Origin: Rathayibacter sp. VKM Ac-2856 | GTDB lineage: Bacteria; Actinomycetota; Actinomycetes; Actinomycetales; Microbacteriaceae | Direction: 5' to 3' | Assembly: GCF_013205055.1 (NCBI RefSeq) | Contig: NZ_JABMLF010000001.1 | Coordinates: 1,302,001 to 1,366,000, forward strand | Length of the DNA: 64,000 bases | Shown here: piece after piece, positions 18,177-27,171 of the stretch | Layout of the letters: the number at the start of each line of letters is the position of its first letter | Position numbering within the stretch: the first letter of the stretch is position 1 | The notes under the pieces: generated by a model | What the model was told of the DNA's origin: nothing | The model's database searches: none | The model's input: the letters and a program-made list of their open reading frames with translations, nothing else | Position numbers and translations under genes: made by a program

Positions 18177-18959
18177 ATGGCAAGCAACAACCCGGCGTTC
18201 GGTCGTCCGGAGTTCAGCAACCGGGGCTACGCCGGCCGCGTGCAGGACGTCCCGGACGTGTCGCCCGGCACGCTCGACCAGATGTACAACCGTCCGGCCG
18301 CGGGCTCGGCCGACACCAACCGGATGACCGTCGAGGACACCCTCGCGAAGACGGCCCTCGCCTTCGTCGTGCTCCTCGCGGGTGCCGCGGTGGGCTGGTT
18401 CGTCCCCGGCCTGATGCTCCCCGCCGTGCTCGTGGCACTGGTCCTCGGCATCGTCAACGCGTTCAAGAAGGTCCCGTCGCCGGGCCTGATCCTCGGCTAC
18501 GCCGCCTTCCAGGGCGTCGGCGTCGGAGCGATCTCGCGCTTCTTCGAGAGCGCCTACGAGGGCGCGGTCGTTCAGGCCCTGCTCGCGACCGTCGTCGTGA
18601 TCGGCGTCACCCTGGCGCTGTTCATGAACGGCAAGATCCGCACCTCGCCGAAGCTGAACAAGATCTTCTTCATCGGCATGATCAGCTACGCGGTCTTCTC
18701 GCTGGTGAACCTCGGCCTCGGCCTGTTCGGCGTCGGCGGCGGCTTCGGTCTGCGCACCGGCTTCATCGGCATCGTGATCGGCCTCATCGCCATCGCGCTC
18801 GCCACCTACTCCCTCGTGATGGACTTCGAGTTCATCCAGCAGGGCGTCCGCAACGGCGCCCCGCGCATCTACGGCTGGACGGGCGCCTACGGCATCCTCG
18901 TCACCGTCGTCTGGATGTACCTCGAGCTGCTGCGACTGATCTCGATCTTCCGCCAGTAG
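18177..18959 (+). CDS. Bax inhibitor-1 / YccA family membrane protein
   Basis: 260 residues with seven hydrophobic spans after a hydrophilic N-terminal arm of about 45 residues (MASNNPAFGRPEFSNRGYAG...). The order of spans and the GLRTGFIGIVIGLIAIALA/LVMDFEFIQQGV block match the actinobacterial branch of the TMBIM/BI-1 family (UPF0005, pH-dependent Ca2+ leak in BsYetJ). The ATG at 18177 follows AGAGAAGAGGAACC, a good ribosome-binding site. Probably monocistronic. Confidence 0.9.
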   Translation: MASNNPAFGRPEFSNRGYAGRVQDVPDVSPGTLDQMYNRPAAGSADTNRMTVEDTLAKTALAFVVLLAGAAVGWFVPGLMLPAVLVALVLGIVNAFKKVPSPGLILGYAAFQGVGVGAISRFFESAYEGAVVQALLATVVVIGVTLALFMNGKIRTSPKLNKIFFIGMISYAVFSLVNLGLGLFGVGGGFGLRTGFIGIVIGLIAIALATYSLVMDFEFIQQGVRNGAPRIYGWTGAYGILVTVVWMYLELLRLISIFRQ

Positions 18960-19093
18960 TCCTCGCACTCGATCGACCGGAGCGATCCGGACGCGATCGG
19001 CCTCGACGGGCGCTCGACCTCACCGGTCGGGCGCCCGTTCGTCGTTCCGCGGCCACTCACCGTCCGCTCGACTCCGGCTGACACGATGGAGGA

Positions 19094-20128
19094 ATGATGG
19101 CCGATGCACCGACCCGCGTCGTCGGCCTCGACGTGGCCCGTGGACTCGCCGTGCTCGGCATGTTCGCGGCGCACCTCGCCCCGCTCGAGCAGGAGGCGGC
19201 CTGGGACGGCCGCAGCTCCGTCCTCTTCGCCGTGCTCGCCGGCGTCTCGATCGGCCTGATGTCCGGCGGTGCCGGGCGCTCGACCCGCCCGCTCCGCGAC
19301 ACCGCCTCGATCCTCCTGCGCGGTCTGTACCTCCTCGTGATCGGCGCGGGGCTGAATCTGCTCGGCACGCCGATCGCGGTGATCCTGCCGCACTACGGCC
19401 TGATGTTCGCCGTCGCGGCCCTCCTGATGCTCCTGCCGCGCGCGGTGCTCGCCGTCCTCGCCGTGGTCTTCGCGGTGGGCGGACCGCTCGTCGTCGACCG
19501 GATCGTCGTGGCCGGGAACGACTGGATCGCGACGCTCTCCCCCGCGGACGCCCTGCTCGCGCGGATGCCGCTCACCTGGCTGACGGAGTACTACCCCGTC
19601 CCCTCCTGGCTCGCCTACGTGATGCTCGGACTGCTGATCGCGCGCTGCGACATCCGCTCGCCCACCACCCAGCGCTGGCTGGTGATCGGCGGCGCCGTCG
19701 CCGCACCGCTCGGCTACGGCATCGGGCTCGCCCTCGGCGGACCGGTCGCCGTCGAGGCGCACTCGAGCACGACCGCCGAGATCGTCGGCGCCGGCGGCAT
19801 CGCGGCGATCGCGATCGGAGCGCTCACCGCTCTCGCGCAGCGCCTGGCCGTCGTCCGCACCGTCACCGCGCCGCTGGCCGCGGTGGGGGCGATGCCGCTG
19901 ACGATCTACTCCGTGCAGCTCGTCGCCCTGGCCGTCTACCTGACCCCGTACGAGCCCTTCGACTTCGCCGCCTGGCAGAGCTGGACGCTGCTCGCGTCCT
20001 TCGTCGTCGCCTCCGTCCTGGGCGCGCTGCTCTGGCGCCGCTTCGTCGGGCAGGGGCCGCTCGAGTGGCTGATCGCGCGGGCCTCGCTCCGCCCGCAGAC
20101 CCGGGCTGCGCAGCCGGTGCTCGGCTAG
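19094..20128 (+). CDS. Acyltransferase-like membrane protein (DUF1624/DUF418 type)
   Basis: 344 residues with about ten hydrophobic spans. The N-terminal RVVGLDVARGLAVLGMFAAHL matches the LDxxRGlaxxGM..xH signature shared by DUF1624 (heparan-alpha-glucosaminide N-acetyltransferase-like) and DUF418 proteins, which probably acylate cell-surface sugars. The C-terminal LPLTIYSVQL region and basic tail also fit. Two ATGs occur in tandem (19094 and 19097) after GGAGG; the second has better spacing. The next gene begins nine bases after the stop, so the two may be co-transcribed. Confidence 0.75.
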   Translation: MMADAPTRVVGLDVARGLAVLGMFAAHLAPLEQEAAWDGRSSVLFAVLAGVSIGLMSGGAGRSTRPLRDTASILLRGLYLLVIGAGLNLLGTPIAVILPHYGLMFAVAALLMLLPRAVLAVLAVVFAVGGPLVVDRIVVAGNDWIATLSPADALLARMPLTWLTEYYPVPSWLAYVMLGLLIARCDIRSPTTQRWLVIGGAVAAPLGYGIGLALGGPVAVEAHSSTTAEIVGAGGIAAIAIGALTALAQRLAVVRTVTAPLAAVGAMPLTIYSVQLVALAVYLTPYEPFDFAAWQSWTLLASFVVASVLGALLWRRFVGQGPLEWLIARASLRPQTRAAQPVLG

Positions 20129-20137
20129 GGTGATCCG

Positions 20138-20500
20138 ATGATCACGCGACGTGAGGCCGCCCAGCGCCTCGACATCCCCGTCGAGATGGCGACGCGGCAC
20201 GGGCTGCCCACCCGGCTCTCCGAGGAGGAGGTCGTCGCCCTCGAGCAGGACCCGCCGGCCTGGCTCGCGCAGTCGCGGGAGAACCGCACGGGGAAGCGCC
20301 CGGTCTGGGTGACCCTCGAGTGCGCGATCTGCGGCCGCTCCGAGGCCGCCCGGCCGAAGAAGTGGTGGCCCGAGTTCACCTTCCTCGTCTGCGAGGACCA
20401 CTCCCCCGACGAGTGGCCGCACCATCCCGAGGGCCGGCGCCGCGACGAGTACGACGGCATCGGCACCCGCTTCGTCGGCGTCCTCGACACGCCTGTCTGA
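20138..20500 (+). CDS. Small putative zinc-ribbon protein
   Basis: 120 residues, family not recognised. The N-terminus (MITRREAAQRLDIPVEMATR) looks like a helix-turn-helix start in which a domain chooses a residue-poor site, and the C-terminal half has Cys62, Cys65, Cys85 and His88 (ECAICG and VCEDH) spaced like a zinc-binding site, with WW and basic residues between. It may be a DNA- or RNA-binding regulator. It lies nine bases behind the acyltransferase-like gene and seems co-transcribed. Confidence 0.65.
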   Translation: MITRREAAQRLDIPVEMATRHGLPTRLSEEEVVALEQDPPAWLAQSRENRTGKRPVWVTLECAICGRSEAARPKKWWPEFTFLVCEDHSPDEWPHHPEGRRRDEYDGIGTRFVGVLDTPV

Positions 20501-20520
20501 CCCTCGAGTCCGGCCCGCCC

Positions 20521-20574
20521 CCGTCCGGTCTGCATGCGATCCGGCTACCGTCCGATCTGCAGGCGATCCGGCCG
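20521..20574. repeat. Two 27-bp imperfect direct repeats
   Basis: CCGTCCGGTCTGCATGCGAT... (20521-20547) is followed at once by CCGTCCGATCTGCAGGCGAT... (20548-20574); 23 of 27 bases agree. They lie just after the small zinc-ribbon gene. No function is evident. Confidence 0.7.
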
Positions 20575-20651
20575 CTCCGCTGCGCCCGACGCGGATGAGC
20601 ACGCTCTCCCGCCGGGATCACCTGCGAATCGGACCGCGCGCCCCCAACGAG

Positions 20652-20678
20652 GAACGGGCCCCCTGCGGAGGCCCGTTC
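20652..20678 (-). terminator. Terminator after guaA
   Basis: GAACGGGCC (20652-20660) pairs with GGCCCGTTC (20670-20678) around a nine-base loop, 18 bases past the guaA stop. The symmetric hairpin could also stop plus-strand transcription from the zinc-ribbon gene. Confidence 0.75.
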
Positions 20679-20695
20679 TCATACCGCGGTCGCGG

Positions 20696-22246
20696 CTACT
20701 CCCATTCGATGGTTCCCGGGGGCTTGGACGTCACATCGAGCACGACGCGGTTCACGCCGCTCACCTCGTTGGTGATGCGGTTCGAGATGCGGGCCAGCAG
20801 GTCGTAGGGCAGTCGCGTCCAGTCGGCCGTCATCGCGTCCTCGGAGGAGACGGGGCGCAGCACGATCGGGTGACCGTAGGTGCGGCCGTCGCCCTGCACG
20901 CCGACGGAGCGCACGTCGGCCAGCAGAACAACCGGGCACTGCCAGATCTCGGTGTCGAGACCGGCGGCGGTGAGCTCGGCGCGGACGATCGCGTCCGCCT
21001 CCTGGAGCAGGTCGAGCCGCTCCTGGGTGACCTCGCCGACGATGCGGATGCCCAGGCCCGGGCCGGGGAAGGGCTGGCGGCCCACGATGGTCTCGGGCAG
21101 CCCGAGCTCGCGGCCGATGGCGCGCACCTCGTCCTTGAAGAGGGTGCGCAGCGGCTCGACGAGCGCGAACTGCAGGTCCTCGGGGAGGCCGCCCACGTTG
21201 TGGTGCGACTTGATGTTCGCGGTGCCGGTGCCGCCGCCCGACTCGACGACGTCGGGGTAGAGCGTGCCCTGCACGAGGAAGTCGATCGACGTGCCCTCGC
21301 CCTGCGCCTCGAGGACGAGCGCCTCGGCGGCGCCCTCGAAGGTGCGGATGAACTCGCGGCCGATGATCTTGCGCTTCTGCTCGGGGTCGCTGACGCCGGC
21401 GAGCGCGTCGAGGAACTGCTCGCGCGCGTCGACGGTGACCAGGCGGACGCCGGTGGCGGCGACGTAGTCCTCCTCCACCTGGCGGCGCTCGTCCTTGCGC
21501 AGCAGGCCGTGATCGACGAAGACGCAGACCAGCTGGTCGCCGACCGCGCGGTGCACGATCGCCGCGGCCACGGCGGAGTCGACGCCGCCGGACAGCCCGC
21601 AGATCACACGGCCGGTGCCGACCTGCTCGCGGATCAGCGCGACCTGGTCGTCGATGACGTTCGAGGAGTTCCAGTCGGCGGGGATGCCGGCGGCGCGGTG
21701 CAGGAAGTTCTCGATCACGGCCTGGCCGTGCGCCGAGTGCTTGACCTCCGGGTGCCACTGCACACCGTAGAGGCGGCGCTCGTCGCTGCCGAACGCCGCG
21801 ACCGCGGTCGAGCCGGTCGAGGCGAGGACGTCGAAGCCGGCGGGGGCCTTCGAGACCTGGTCGCCGTGGCTCATCCACACGGTCTGGTCGACGGGCTGGT
21901 CGCCGAGGAGCACGCCGCCGTCCGCCGACACGGACGCGTCGGTCGCGCCGTACTCGCGGAGGCCGGTGTTCGCGACCTCGCCGCCGAGCGACTTCGCCAT
22001 CACCTGGAAGCCGTAGCAGATGCCCAGCACGGGGATCCCGAGGTCGAAGATGGCGGGGTCGAGCTGCGGCGCCCCCTCCTCGTAGACGCTCGAGGGCCCG
22101 CCGGAGAGGATGATGCCGACGGGCGACTTCGCGGCGATCTCGGCGGCCGTCGTGTTCGACGGGACGATCTCGGAGTACACGTTCGCCTCGCGGACGCGCC
22201 GCGCGATCAGCTGCGCGTACTGCGCGCCGAAGTCGACGACGAGCAC
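20696..22246 (-). CDS. guaA: GMP synthase (glutamine-hydrolysing)
   Basis: Converts XMP to GMP. The class I amidotransferase domain has GICYGFQ (Cys77), and a downstream W-H-P-E ([10 protein letters not shown]) supplies His/Glu. The ATP-pyrophosphatase domain has [11 protein letters not shown], and the C-terminal dimerisation domain ends PPGTIEWE. The only canonical start upstream of the first strand is GTG 22246, giving 516 residues, but no Shine-Dalgarno precedes it. The frame is open upstream to 22312, where ATC AGT GAG CAG follows GGAGG with a six-base spacer and overlaps the DUF3817 stop. That ATC start would give a 538-residue protein beginning like homologues (MSEQ...). Co-transcribed with DUF3817 and SURF1. 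Confidence 0.96.
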   Translation of the reverse strand: MLVVDFGAQYAQLIARRVREANVYSEIVPSNTTAAEIAAKSPVGIILSGGPSSVYEEGAPQLDPAIFDLGIPVLGICYGFQVMAKSLGGEVANTGLREYGATDASVSADGGVLLGDQPVDQTVWMSHGDQVSKAPAGFDVLASTGSTAVAAFGSDERRLYGVQWHPEVKHSAHGQAVIENFLHRAAGIPADWNSSNVIDDQVALIREQVGTGRVICGLSGGVDSAVAAAIVHRAVGDQLVCVFVDHGLLRKDERRQVEEDYVAATGVRLVTVDAREQFLDALAGVSDPEQKRKIIGREFIRTFEGAAEALVLEAQGEGTSIDFLVQGTLYPDVVESGGGTGTANIKSHHNVGGLPEDLQFALVEPLRTLFKDEVRAIGRELGLPETIVGRQPFPGPGLGIRIVGEVTQERLDLLQEADAIVRAELTAAGLDTEIWQCPVVLLADVRSVGVQGDGRTYGHPIVLRPVSSEDAMTADWTRLPYDLLARISNRITNEVSGVNRVVLDVTSKPPGTIEWE

Positions 22247-22304
22247 GGGCTGGGCGGCGAGATGCGGCTGCGCGCCGGACTGGGGCGCGCTGGTGCCGGA
22301 CTGC

Positions 22305-22790
22305 TCACTGATGGGGGGCCTCCACGGAGTCGGTCGGGGTCGTCGGATCGAGTGCGGCGGTGCGCCGCTCGAGGTACTGCTCGACCTCGCGGGCGATGCG
22401 GGTCTCGACGAAGAAGGACAGGGTCGGGATCACGCCGCCGAGCGCGATGAGCACGAACCGCGAGAACGGCCAGCGCATCAGGCTCCACAGGCGGAAGTCG
22501 GCGAAGAGGTAGACGACGTAGAACCAGCCGTGCGCGATGAGGATGCCGGTGGACAGGTTCGCGCCCGTCCCGCTCGACTTCCACTCGCCGCCCGGCACCT
22601 CGTACATCGGGGCGAAGTGGGCGATGCCCTGCTGCCCGAAGACGAACAGCTCGAGGTGGAACACGTACTTCAGCAGCATCTCGGCGCAGAGCAGCAGCAG
22701 CATCACGCCGGTGATGATCGAGGTCACCCGGTAGAAGCGCAGCGCGCTCCTGATCGCAGGGAACTGCGCGGGCTTGGGCTCGAGGGGCAT
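22305..22790 (-). CDS. DUF3817 integral membrane protein
   Basis: 161 residues with about three hydrophobic spans (approximately 22-45, 85-105 and 113-133). [18 protein letters not shown] and the [18 protein letters not shown] block fit the DUF3817 family. Function is unknown. In many actinobacteria this gene sits immediately before guaA, as here. Its end carries the GGAGG likely to serve guaA initiation. It lies 10 bases after the SURF1 gene stop's side, implying SURF1/DUF3817/guaA orientation in one strand, each separately spaced by less than 20 bases. Confidence 0.85.
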   Translation of the reverse strand: MPLEPKPAQFPAIRSALRFYRVTSIITGVMLLLLCAEMLLKYVFHLELFVFGQQGIAHFAPMYEVPGGEWKSSGTGANLSTGILIAHGWFYVVYLFADFRLWSLMRWPFSRFVLIALGGVIPTLSFFVETRIAREVEQYLERRTAALDPTTPTDSVEAPHQ

Positions 22791-22800
22791 GGGGTCCAGT

Positions 22801-23619
22801 TTACGGGGCGCGGGAGCCGACCGGGCCCTGCGCGGCCTCGGCGGCCTCGAGCGCCTCCTCCGTCTCGCGCTCCCAGGCGTCGCGGACGAGGCGGTACCAG
22901 AGGTAGAGCGCGAAGCCGGCGAAGACGACCCACTCGATCGCGTAGAAGACGTTGAGCCAGTTGAGCGAGACGTCCGTGACGCGGGCCGGCGAGTCGATCG
23001 CCTCGAGGCCGGCGACGGGCTGGTCGAGGACGACGTAGCCCTGGTAGACGTCCTGCGGCGGGTCGGGCCAGCGGTTGATCAGCGCGGGGATCGAGAGCGC
23101 GGTGAGCGTCATCGGGTCGGTGCCCTCGGCCGGGACCTCGGCGGCCTCGTTCGCGACGAGGCGGCCGGTGAACGCGGCCGGCGCCGCCTCGGCGCCGTCG
23201 TTCAAGCGGTCCGCGACGGCCTGCGCCTGCGCGCGGTCCGCGGTCCAGCCGTAGGCGACCACGAGGTCGGCGGTCGCCGCGCGGGTGCGCGCGATGACCC
23301 ACCAGCCGGGCTCCTCGGCGTTCAGCCGGCCGCCGAGGATCTCGGCTCCGCCCGGGACGAGATCGGACGCGCCCTCGACGCGCTGGCCGTCCGCCGTCGC
23401 CGTGATCGGGCGCGACGGCGCCGCGACCTCGTCCAGCGGCAGCACGGTCTCGGAGATCCCGGAGTCGGGCGCGGCGGCCTCGACCGCCCGGCCGACCTGC
23501 CACTGGCCGAGCGCGGCGAAGAGCCCCGCGATCACGAGGGCCAGGACCAGCGCGGCGAGCCAGCGCGGGCGCCGGGCGACCTGCCAGACCGTGCTCTGCG
23601 TCGGGGCGCTCTGCGTCAT
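22801..23619 (-). CDS. SURF1-family cytochrome oxidase assembly protein
   Basis: 272 residues. An N-terminal membrane span (about 19-38, WLAALVLALVIAGLFAALGQWQVGRA) and a C-terminal one (about 222-245, NWLNVFYAIEWVVFAGFALYLW) flank a periplasmic beta-rich domain, the SURF1 architecture. FAALGQWQ corresponds to the conserved GxWQ element, and WWVIARTRAATADLVVAYGW to the SURF1 core. The family helps haem insertion into cytochrome c oxidase. First gene of the strand group that continues to DUF3817 and guaA. Confidence 0.9.
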   Translation of the reverse strand: MTQSAPTQSTVWQVARRPRWLAALVLALVIAGLFAALGQWQVGRAVEAAAPDSGISETVLPLDEVAAPSRPITATADGQRVEGASDLVPGGAEILGGRLNAEEPGWWVIARTRAATADLVVAYGWTADRAQAQAVADRLNDGAEAAPAAFTGRLVANEAAEVPAEGTDPMTLTALSIPALINRWPDPPQDVYQGYVVLDQPVAGLEAIDSPARVTDVSLNWLNVFYAIEWVVFAGFALYLWYRLVRDAWERETEEALEAAEAAQGPVGSRAP

Positions 23620-23710
23620 GCGTTCCTCGTTCGGGGGCGGATCCGCTCGGCGACGACGGACCCGAGAAGCCTAGCCAACCAGGGTGGGAGGACCCTCGGA
23701 TCGCTGCCCC

Positions 23711-23871
23711 TCCTGCTGGTCGAGCAGCCCCGCAGGACCCCCTGCTGGTCGAGCAGCCCCGCAGGGGCGTATCGAGACCCACCGTCATGAGCACGGCGGG
23801 CCTGCAGACTCGACCTCCCGACTGCGGTGGATCTCGATACGCCGCGCGCCGCGGCCTACTCGATCAGCATG
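23711..23871. repeat. REP-A palindromic repeat cluster, locus 2
   Basis: Two direct units CTGCTGGTCGAGCAGCCCCG (23713, 23740), the second continuing to GTATCGAGACCCACC, face one inverted unit GGTGGATCTCGATACGCC... ending CTACTCGATCAGCATG (23827-23871). It fills most of the 303-base gap between the SURF1 start and the antiporter stop. The remaining part of the gap shows no gene. Confidence 0.85.
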
Positions 23872-23922
23872 GGACTTTCCGCCGTCCACGGTGACTCCGC
23901 GAAGGAGACCGGAGTCCACGGA

Positions 23923-25368
23923 TCAGTAGTCGGGCTCGCGCGGGCGCCGCGGGCGGTCGGAGTCGATCCCGTCCGACTGCTGCATCGCCTGGTCGATCAG
24001 GGCCTGCCGCATCGGATCGGGGAACTCGTCGTCCAGCTCGTCCGGCTCGACCGGGCGGCGCGGGCGCGGCGTCGGCTCGGCGACCGGCGTCTCCGCGGTC
24101 TCGATCTGCGGGCGCTCCTCCGGCGCCCCGTCGGCCATCGCCGCCTCGACCAGGGCGAAGTCCTCCTCCGCCATCGCGCCGCGGGCGCTCGGCGCAGGGC
24201 GGTGCCGCCGCCGGGAGAGGAACTGCCCGATGCTCTCGGACCGCGAGGCCAGGATCGGGCCGACGATCGCCATCACCAGGACGTAGAGGCCGGCGAAGGG
24301 CTGGATCCGCTCGTCGAGCCCCGCCGAGAGCGAGAGCGTCGCGAGGATGAGCGCGAACTCGCCGCGGTTGTGCAGGATGAACGCCGCGTTCAGCCCGGCC
24401 CGCGGACCGAGCTTGTTCAGCCAGGCGACGAACTGGCCGGCGCCGAGGTTCAGCACGATCGTCATGACCGAGGCCGCGACGACCGGCAGCACCACGTCGG
24501 GGAAGGCCCCGGGGTCGAGGCCGAGACCGAAGTTGACGAAGAAGAAGGCGCCGAAGACGTCGCGGAGCGGGATCGCGATCCGCTCGACCCGCGCGCGGAA
24601 TCGGGTGGCGCCGATCACGAGGCCGATGAGGAACGCGCCGATGGCGTCGGTGACGCCGAGCACCTCGCCGATGCCGCCGAAGAGGATCGCGAGTCCGAAG
24701 AACAGGATCGTGAAGAGCTCGTCGTCCCGGGTCCGGAAGAACCGCGACACCACGCGGCCGCCCCAGCGGGCGATCGCGAACATCACCACGAGGAACGCGA
24801 AGGCGATCACGAGCTTCAGCACGACCGGCCACGGCTCGGTCTCGCCCGAGAGCACGACCGACACGATCGCCAGGTACACCGCGATGAAGATGTCCTCGAC
24901 CACGGTCACGCCGAGGATCATCGGCGTCTCCGGATTCGCGAGGCGCTTGAGCTCGATCAGCAGCTTCGTCACGATCGCGCTCGAGCTCGTCGCCGTGATG
25001 CCCGCGATGATCAGCGCCTCGCGGCTCCCCCAGCCCAGCAGGAAGCCGAAGGCGAGCCCCACGGCCATGTTGACGGCGATGTAGGAGCCGCCGGAGAGGA
25101 TCAGCCGCGCCGCGTTGCCGTAGAACTCGTCCTGGTCGAACTCCAGCCCGAGATTGAACAGCAGCAGGATCAGCCCGAAGACGGCCGTCAGCTCGATGTA
25201 GGACGACTCGAAGTCCAGCGGGAACAGGTGGAAGTTCGGGCTCGCCAGCAGGCCGACGACCATGTAGATCGGGATGGCCGGGAGGCCGATCGTGCGCCCC
25301 AGTCGCCCGAGGACGTAGGCGACGACGAACAGGACACCGAGGACGATGAGGTCTTCGCCGTGGTGCAT
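23923..25368 (-). CDS. CPA2-type cation:proton antiporter (KefB-like)
   Basis: 481 residues. About 11-12 membrane spans in the first 400 residues have the Na+/H+ exchanger features GLILLLFNLGLEF, AGITATSSSAIVTKLL and VEDIFIAVYLAI, followed by FFFVNFGLGLDP and HNRGEFALILA. There is no TrkA-N domain; instead a hydrophilic, acidic tail of about 80 residues ends the protein (DSDRPRRPREPDY). The regulatory subunit gene ends two bases before the ATG, and the pair resembles KhtTU/AmhMT systems of Bacillus, which export K+ or NH4+. Start ATG gives MHHGEDLIVLG. Confidence 0.9.
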   Translation of the reverse strand: MHHGEDLIVLGVLFVVAYVLGRLGRTIGLPAIPIYMVVGLLASPNFHLFPLDFESSYIELTAVFGLILLLFNLGLEFDQDEFYGNAARLILSGGSYIAVNMAVGLAFGFLLGWGSREALIIAGITATSSSAIVTKLLIELKRLANPETPMILGVTVVEDIFIAVYLAIVSVVLSGETEPWPVVLKLVIAFAFLVVMFAIARWGGRVVSRFFRTRDDELFTILFFGLAILFGGIGEVLGVTDAIGAFLIGLVIGATRFRARVERIAIPLRDVFGAFFFVNFGLGLDPGAFPDVVLPVVAASVMTIVLNLGAGQFVAWLNKLGPRAGLNAAFILHNRGEFALILATLSLSAGLDERIQPFAGLYVLVMAIVGPILASRSESIGQFLSRRRHRPAPSARGAMAEEDFALVEAAMADGAPEERPQIETAETPVAEPTPRPRRPVEPDELDDEFPDPMRQALIDQAMQQSDGIDSDRPRRPREPDY

Positions 25369-25370
25369 CC

Positions 25371-25889
25371 TCAGGCTCCGGGCGGCGTCTCGGGAGCCTT
25401 GGCGAAGACGCCGGAACGGAAGAACGCGAAGGCCTTGGCGACCTTCTCGGGGCTGCCGGCGACCACGAGCGTGTCGCCGGGGAACACCCGGAAGTCGGGG
25501 GCGGGAGCAGGGTTCGCCGCGTCGCCGCGCACGACGGCGACGACCGTCAGGCCGACGATGCCGCGGTCGGCGGGCTTGCCGAGCTGCTGGCCCGCGATGT
25601 GGTCGTCGTAGTCGACGGTGAACCAGTCGATCGAGAGGCCGGGGATCTGATCGAGCGCGGTGAGCGACTCGGTGATCTGGGTGCCGCCGAGCAGCTCGGC
25701 GAGGGTGTGCGCCTCGTCGTCGCTGAGGCGGAGCGAGACCTTCGCGCCGTCCTGATCGCCCTCGGCGAAGGTGATGAGGTCGCTGTGACCGGAGCGGTGC
25801 GCGATCACGCCGACCTTGCCGCCGTCCGCGGTCAGGAAGGTGTGCAGAACGCCGACACCGGGCAGCTTGACCCTGCGGACCTCGACCAT
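25371..25889 (-). CDS. Antiporter regulatory subunit with TrkA-C (RCK-C) domain
   Basis: 172 residues. The N-terminal part (MVEVRRVKLPGVGVLHTF) and the C-terminal TrkA-C-like region (about 80-160: LDWFTVDYDDHIAGQQLG, IVGLTVVAVVRG, FRVFPGDTLVVAG) fit the KhtT/AmhM type of small soluble regulators, in which the TrkA-C domain binds a nucleotide such as c-di-AMP. It precedes the antiporter with a two-base gap, so they are co-translated. Ligand specificity is not visible. Confidence 0.85.
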   Translation of the reverse strand: MVEVRRVKLPGVGVLHTFLTADGGKVGVIAHRSGHSDLITFAEGDQDGAKVSLRLSDDEAHTLAELLGGTQITESLTALDQIPGLSIDWFTVDYDDHIAGQQLGKPADRGIVGLTVVAVVRGDAANPAPAPDFRVFPGDTLVVAGSPEKVAKAFAFFRSGVFAKAPETPPGA

Positions 25890-26019
25890 GCGTGCTCCAT
25901 CCGCGCCTGACAGCGCTCCGACCTCGGGGATGCTCCCAGCTTAGGCGCGCCCCGCGCTCCCCCGGCGGCCGTTCGCCCACGGAGGACCGCCTCCCGTACC
26001 CCGTGAGGCCCTCGACGCC

Positions 26020-26086
26020 GATGCGTCCTCGAACGGTCGAGGCGTCCTGTAGTTGCGGGACGTCTCGACCGCGCCGGGACGCCTCG
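26020..26086. repeat. REP-C 67-bp palindromic element, copy 1
   Basis: Begins GATGCGTCCTCGAACGGTCG (26020) and ends GACGCCTCG (26086). The two halves form an imperfect palindrome around GGCGTCC...GGGACGTC. About 80 percent similar over the whole length to copy 2 at 27058-27124. It lies upstream of the DUF559-like gene. Confidence 0.85.
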
Positions 26087-26166
26087 CTGTCCACAGGGCG
26101 TCGCGCGCCGTCCACAGATGCCGAGGGGGCCGGTCGGGGACTGCTGCGCGGTGAGAGGGTTCCGGG

Positions 26167-27171
26167 ATGACACGGTTGGAGCTGTTCCGGGGCGGGGCCT
26201 GCAGGAGATCGGCGGAGTTCGTCCGACTCCGCCGCGGAGTGCACGTGCGAGCCGCCGAGTGGAGGAGCGCCTCGGTCGACGTGCGCCACCGTGCCTGCAT
26301 CGAGGCGGTGGCCGCGACCTGGACGAGTCCCGTCCTCCTCCGCGAGTCCGCCGCCGCGGTCTGGGGCCTGCCCCTCGTCGAGCCGCTCGACGGAACGGTC
26401 CACGTCGCCGCGTCGCCGTCGGTCGGCAGCCGGACCCGCAACGGCGTAGCGGAGCACCGGGGCTCGGCGTCCGGCCGAGTGGTGGTCGTCGACGGCCTGG
26501 CCGTCTCCGATCTCGCACAGACCGTGCTCGATCTCTGCCGGTTCTCGTCGTTCCGGCGCGCCGTCACCGCCGCGGACCACGCCCTGCGGATGCGGGACCG
26601 CCGCGGCGAGCGGCTCCTGGGGCCGGAGGAGCTGCGGAACCGCGTCGCCGAGCTGCCCGCTGGGACGCGCGGCCGTGCTGCGGCGGCCCGGGCGGCCGAG
26701 TTCGCCGACGAGCGCGCCGACTCGCCGCTCGAGTCGATCAGCCGGGTCGCGATGCACGAGGCGGGACTGCCCGCACCCGTCCTGCAGCGGGTGCTCCATG
26801 ACCAGGAGGGCCTGATCGGTGCGGTGGACTTCTTCTTCGAGGACGCGGACGTGATCGGAGAGGCCGACGGCGCCCACAAGTACACCGACCCGCGCTTCCT
26901 CCGAGGACGCACCCCCGAGCAGGCGCTGCTCGAGGAGAAGCGCCGGGAGGAGCGCCTGCGCGCCCTCGTCAGCAGCGTCGTCCGCTGGCGCTGGCAGGAC
27001 GCCTACTCCGCGCACCCGCTGATCGCCCGGCTCGCGCACGCCGGCGTCCGCCCGACCGAAGCGTCCGCGAGCGGTCGAGGCGTCCACCTGCTGCAGGACG
27101 CCTCGACCGTTCGGGGACGCCTCGCGCCGGGGAGGGAGGGAGGAGGGACGGAGGGTCAGCTGGGCTGGTAG
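26167..27171 (+). CDS. Endonuclease-like protein of the AbiEi / DUF559 group
   Basis: 334 residues. The N-terminal half (RRGVHVRA..., VLLRESAAAVWGLP) resembles the actinobacterial proteins annotated as AbiEi-type antitoxin domain, and the C-terminal half (about 185-285) looks like the DUF559 Vsr-like nuclease fold: SPLESISRVAMHEAG (E189), AVDFFFEDADVIGEADGAHKY (D221, E232, D234) and the EEKRREERLR helix. No partner toxin lies beside it, so a defence role is only a possibility. ATG or other upstream starts are absent; ATG 26167 is used. Residues 298-319 are encoded by a repeat, so the natural end is probably near residue 296. It overlaps the convergent guaB3 stop by 16 bases. Confidence 0.72.
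   Translation: MTRLELFRGGACRRSAEFVRLRRGVHVRAAEWRSASVDVRHRACIEAVAATWTSPVLLRESAAAVWGLPLVEPLDGTVHVAASPSVGSRTRNGVAEHRGSASGRVVVVDGLAVSDLAQTVLDLCRFSSFRRAVTAADHALRMRDRRGERLLGPEELRNRVAELPAGTRGRAAAARAAEFADERADSPLESISRVAMHEAGLPAPVLQRVLHDQEGLIGAVDFFFEDADVIGEADGAHKYTDPRFLRGRTPEQALLEEKRREERLRALVSSVVRWRWQDAYSAHPLIARLAHAGVRPTEASASGRGVHLLQDASTVRGRLAPGREGGGTEGQLGW
27058..27124. repeat. REP-C 67-bp palindromic element, copy 2, inside the 3' end of the DUF559-like gene
   Basis: Begins GAAGCGTCCGCGAGCGGTCG and ends GGACGCCTCG, 67 bases exactly like copy 1. It pairs as GGTCGAGGCGTCC with GGACGCCTCGACC across CACCTGCTGCA (11 bases). The DUF559-like frame reads through it. Confidence 0.9.

Noticed and set aside
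26167-27171. AbiE-type abortive infection system
   Set aside because: Only one gene is present; there is no nucleotidyltransferase toxin neighbour. The similarity is limited to an N-terminal domain shared by many actinobacterial proteins.
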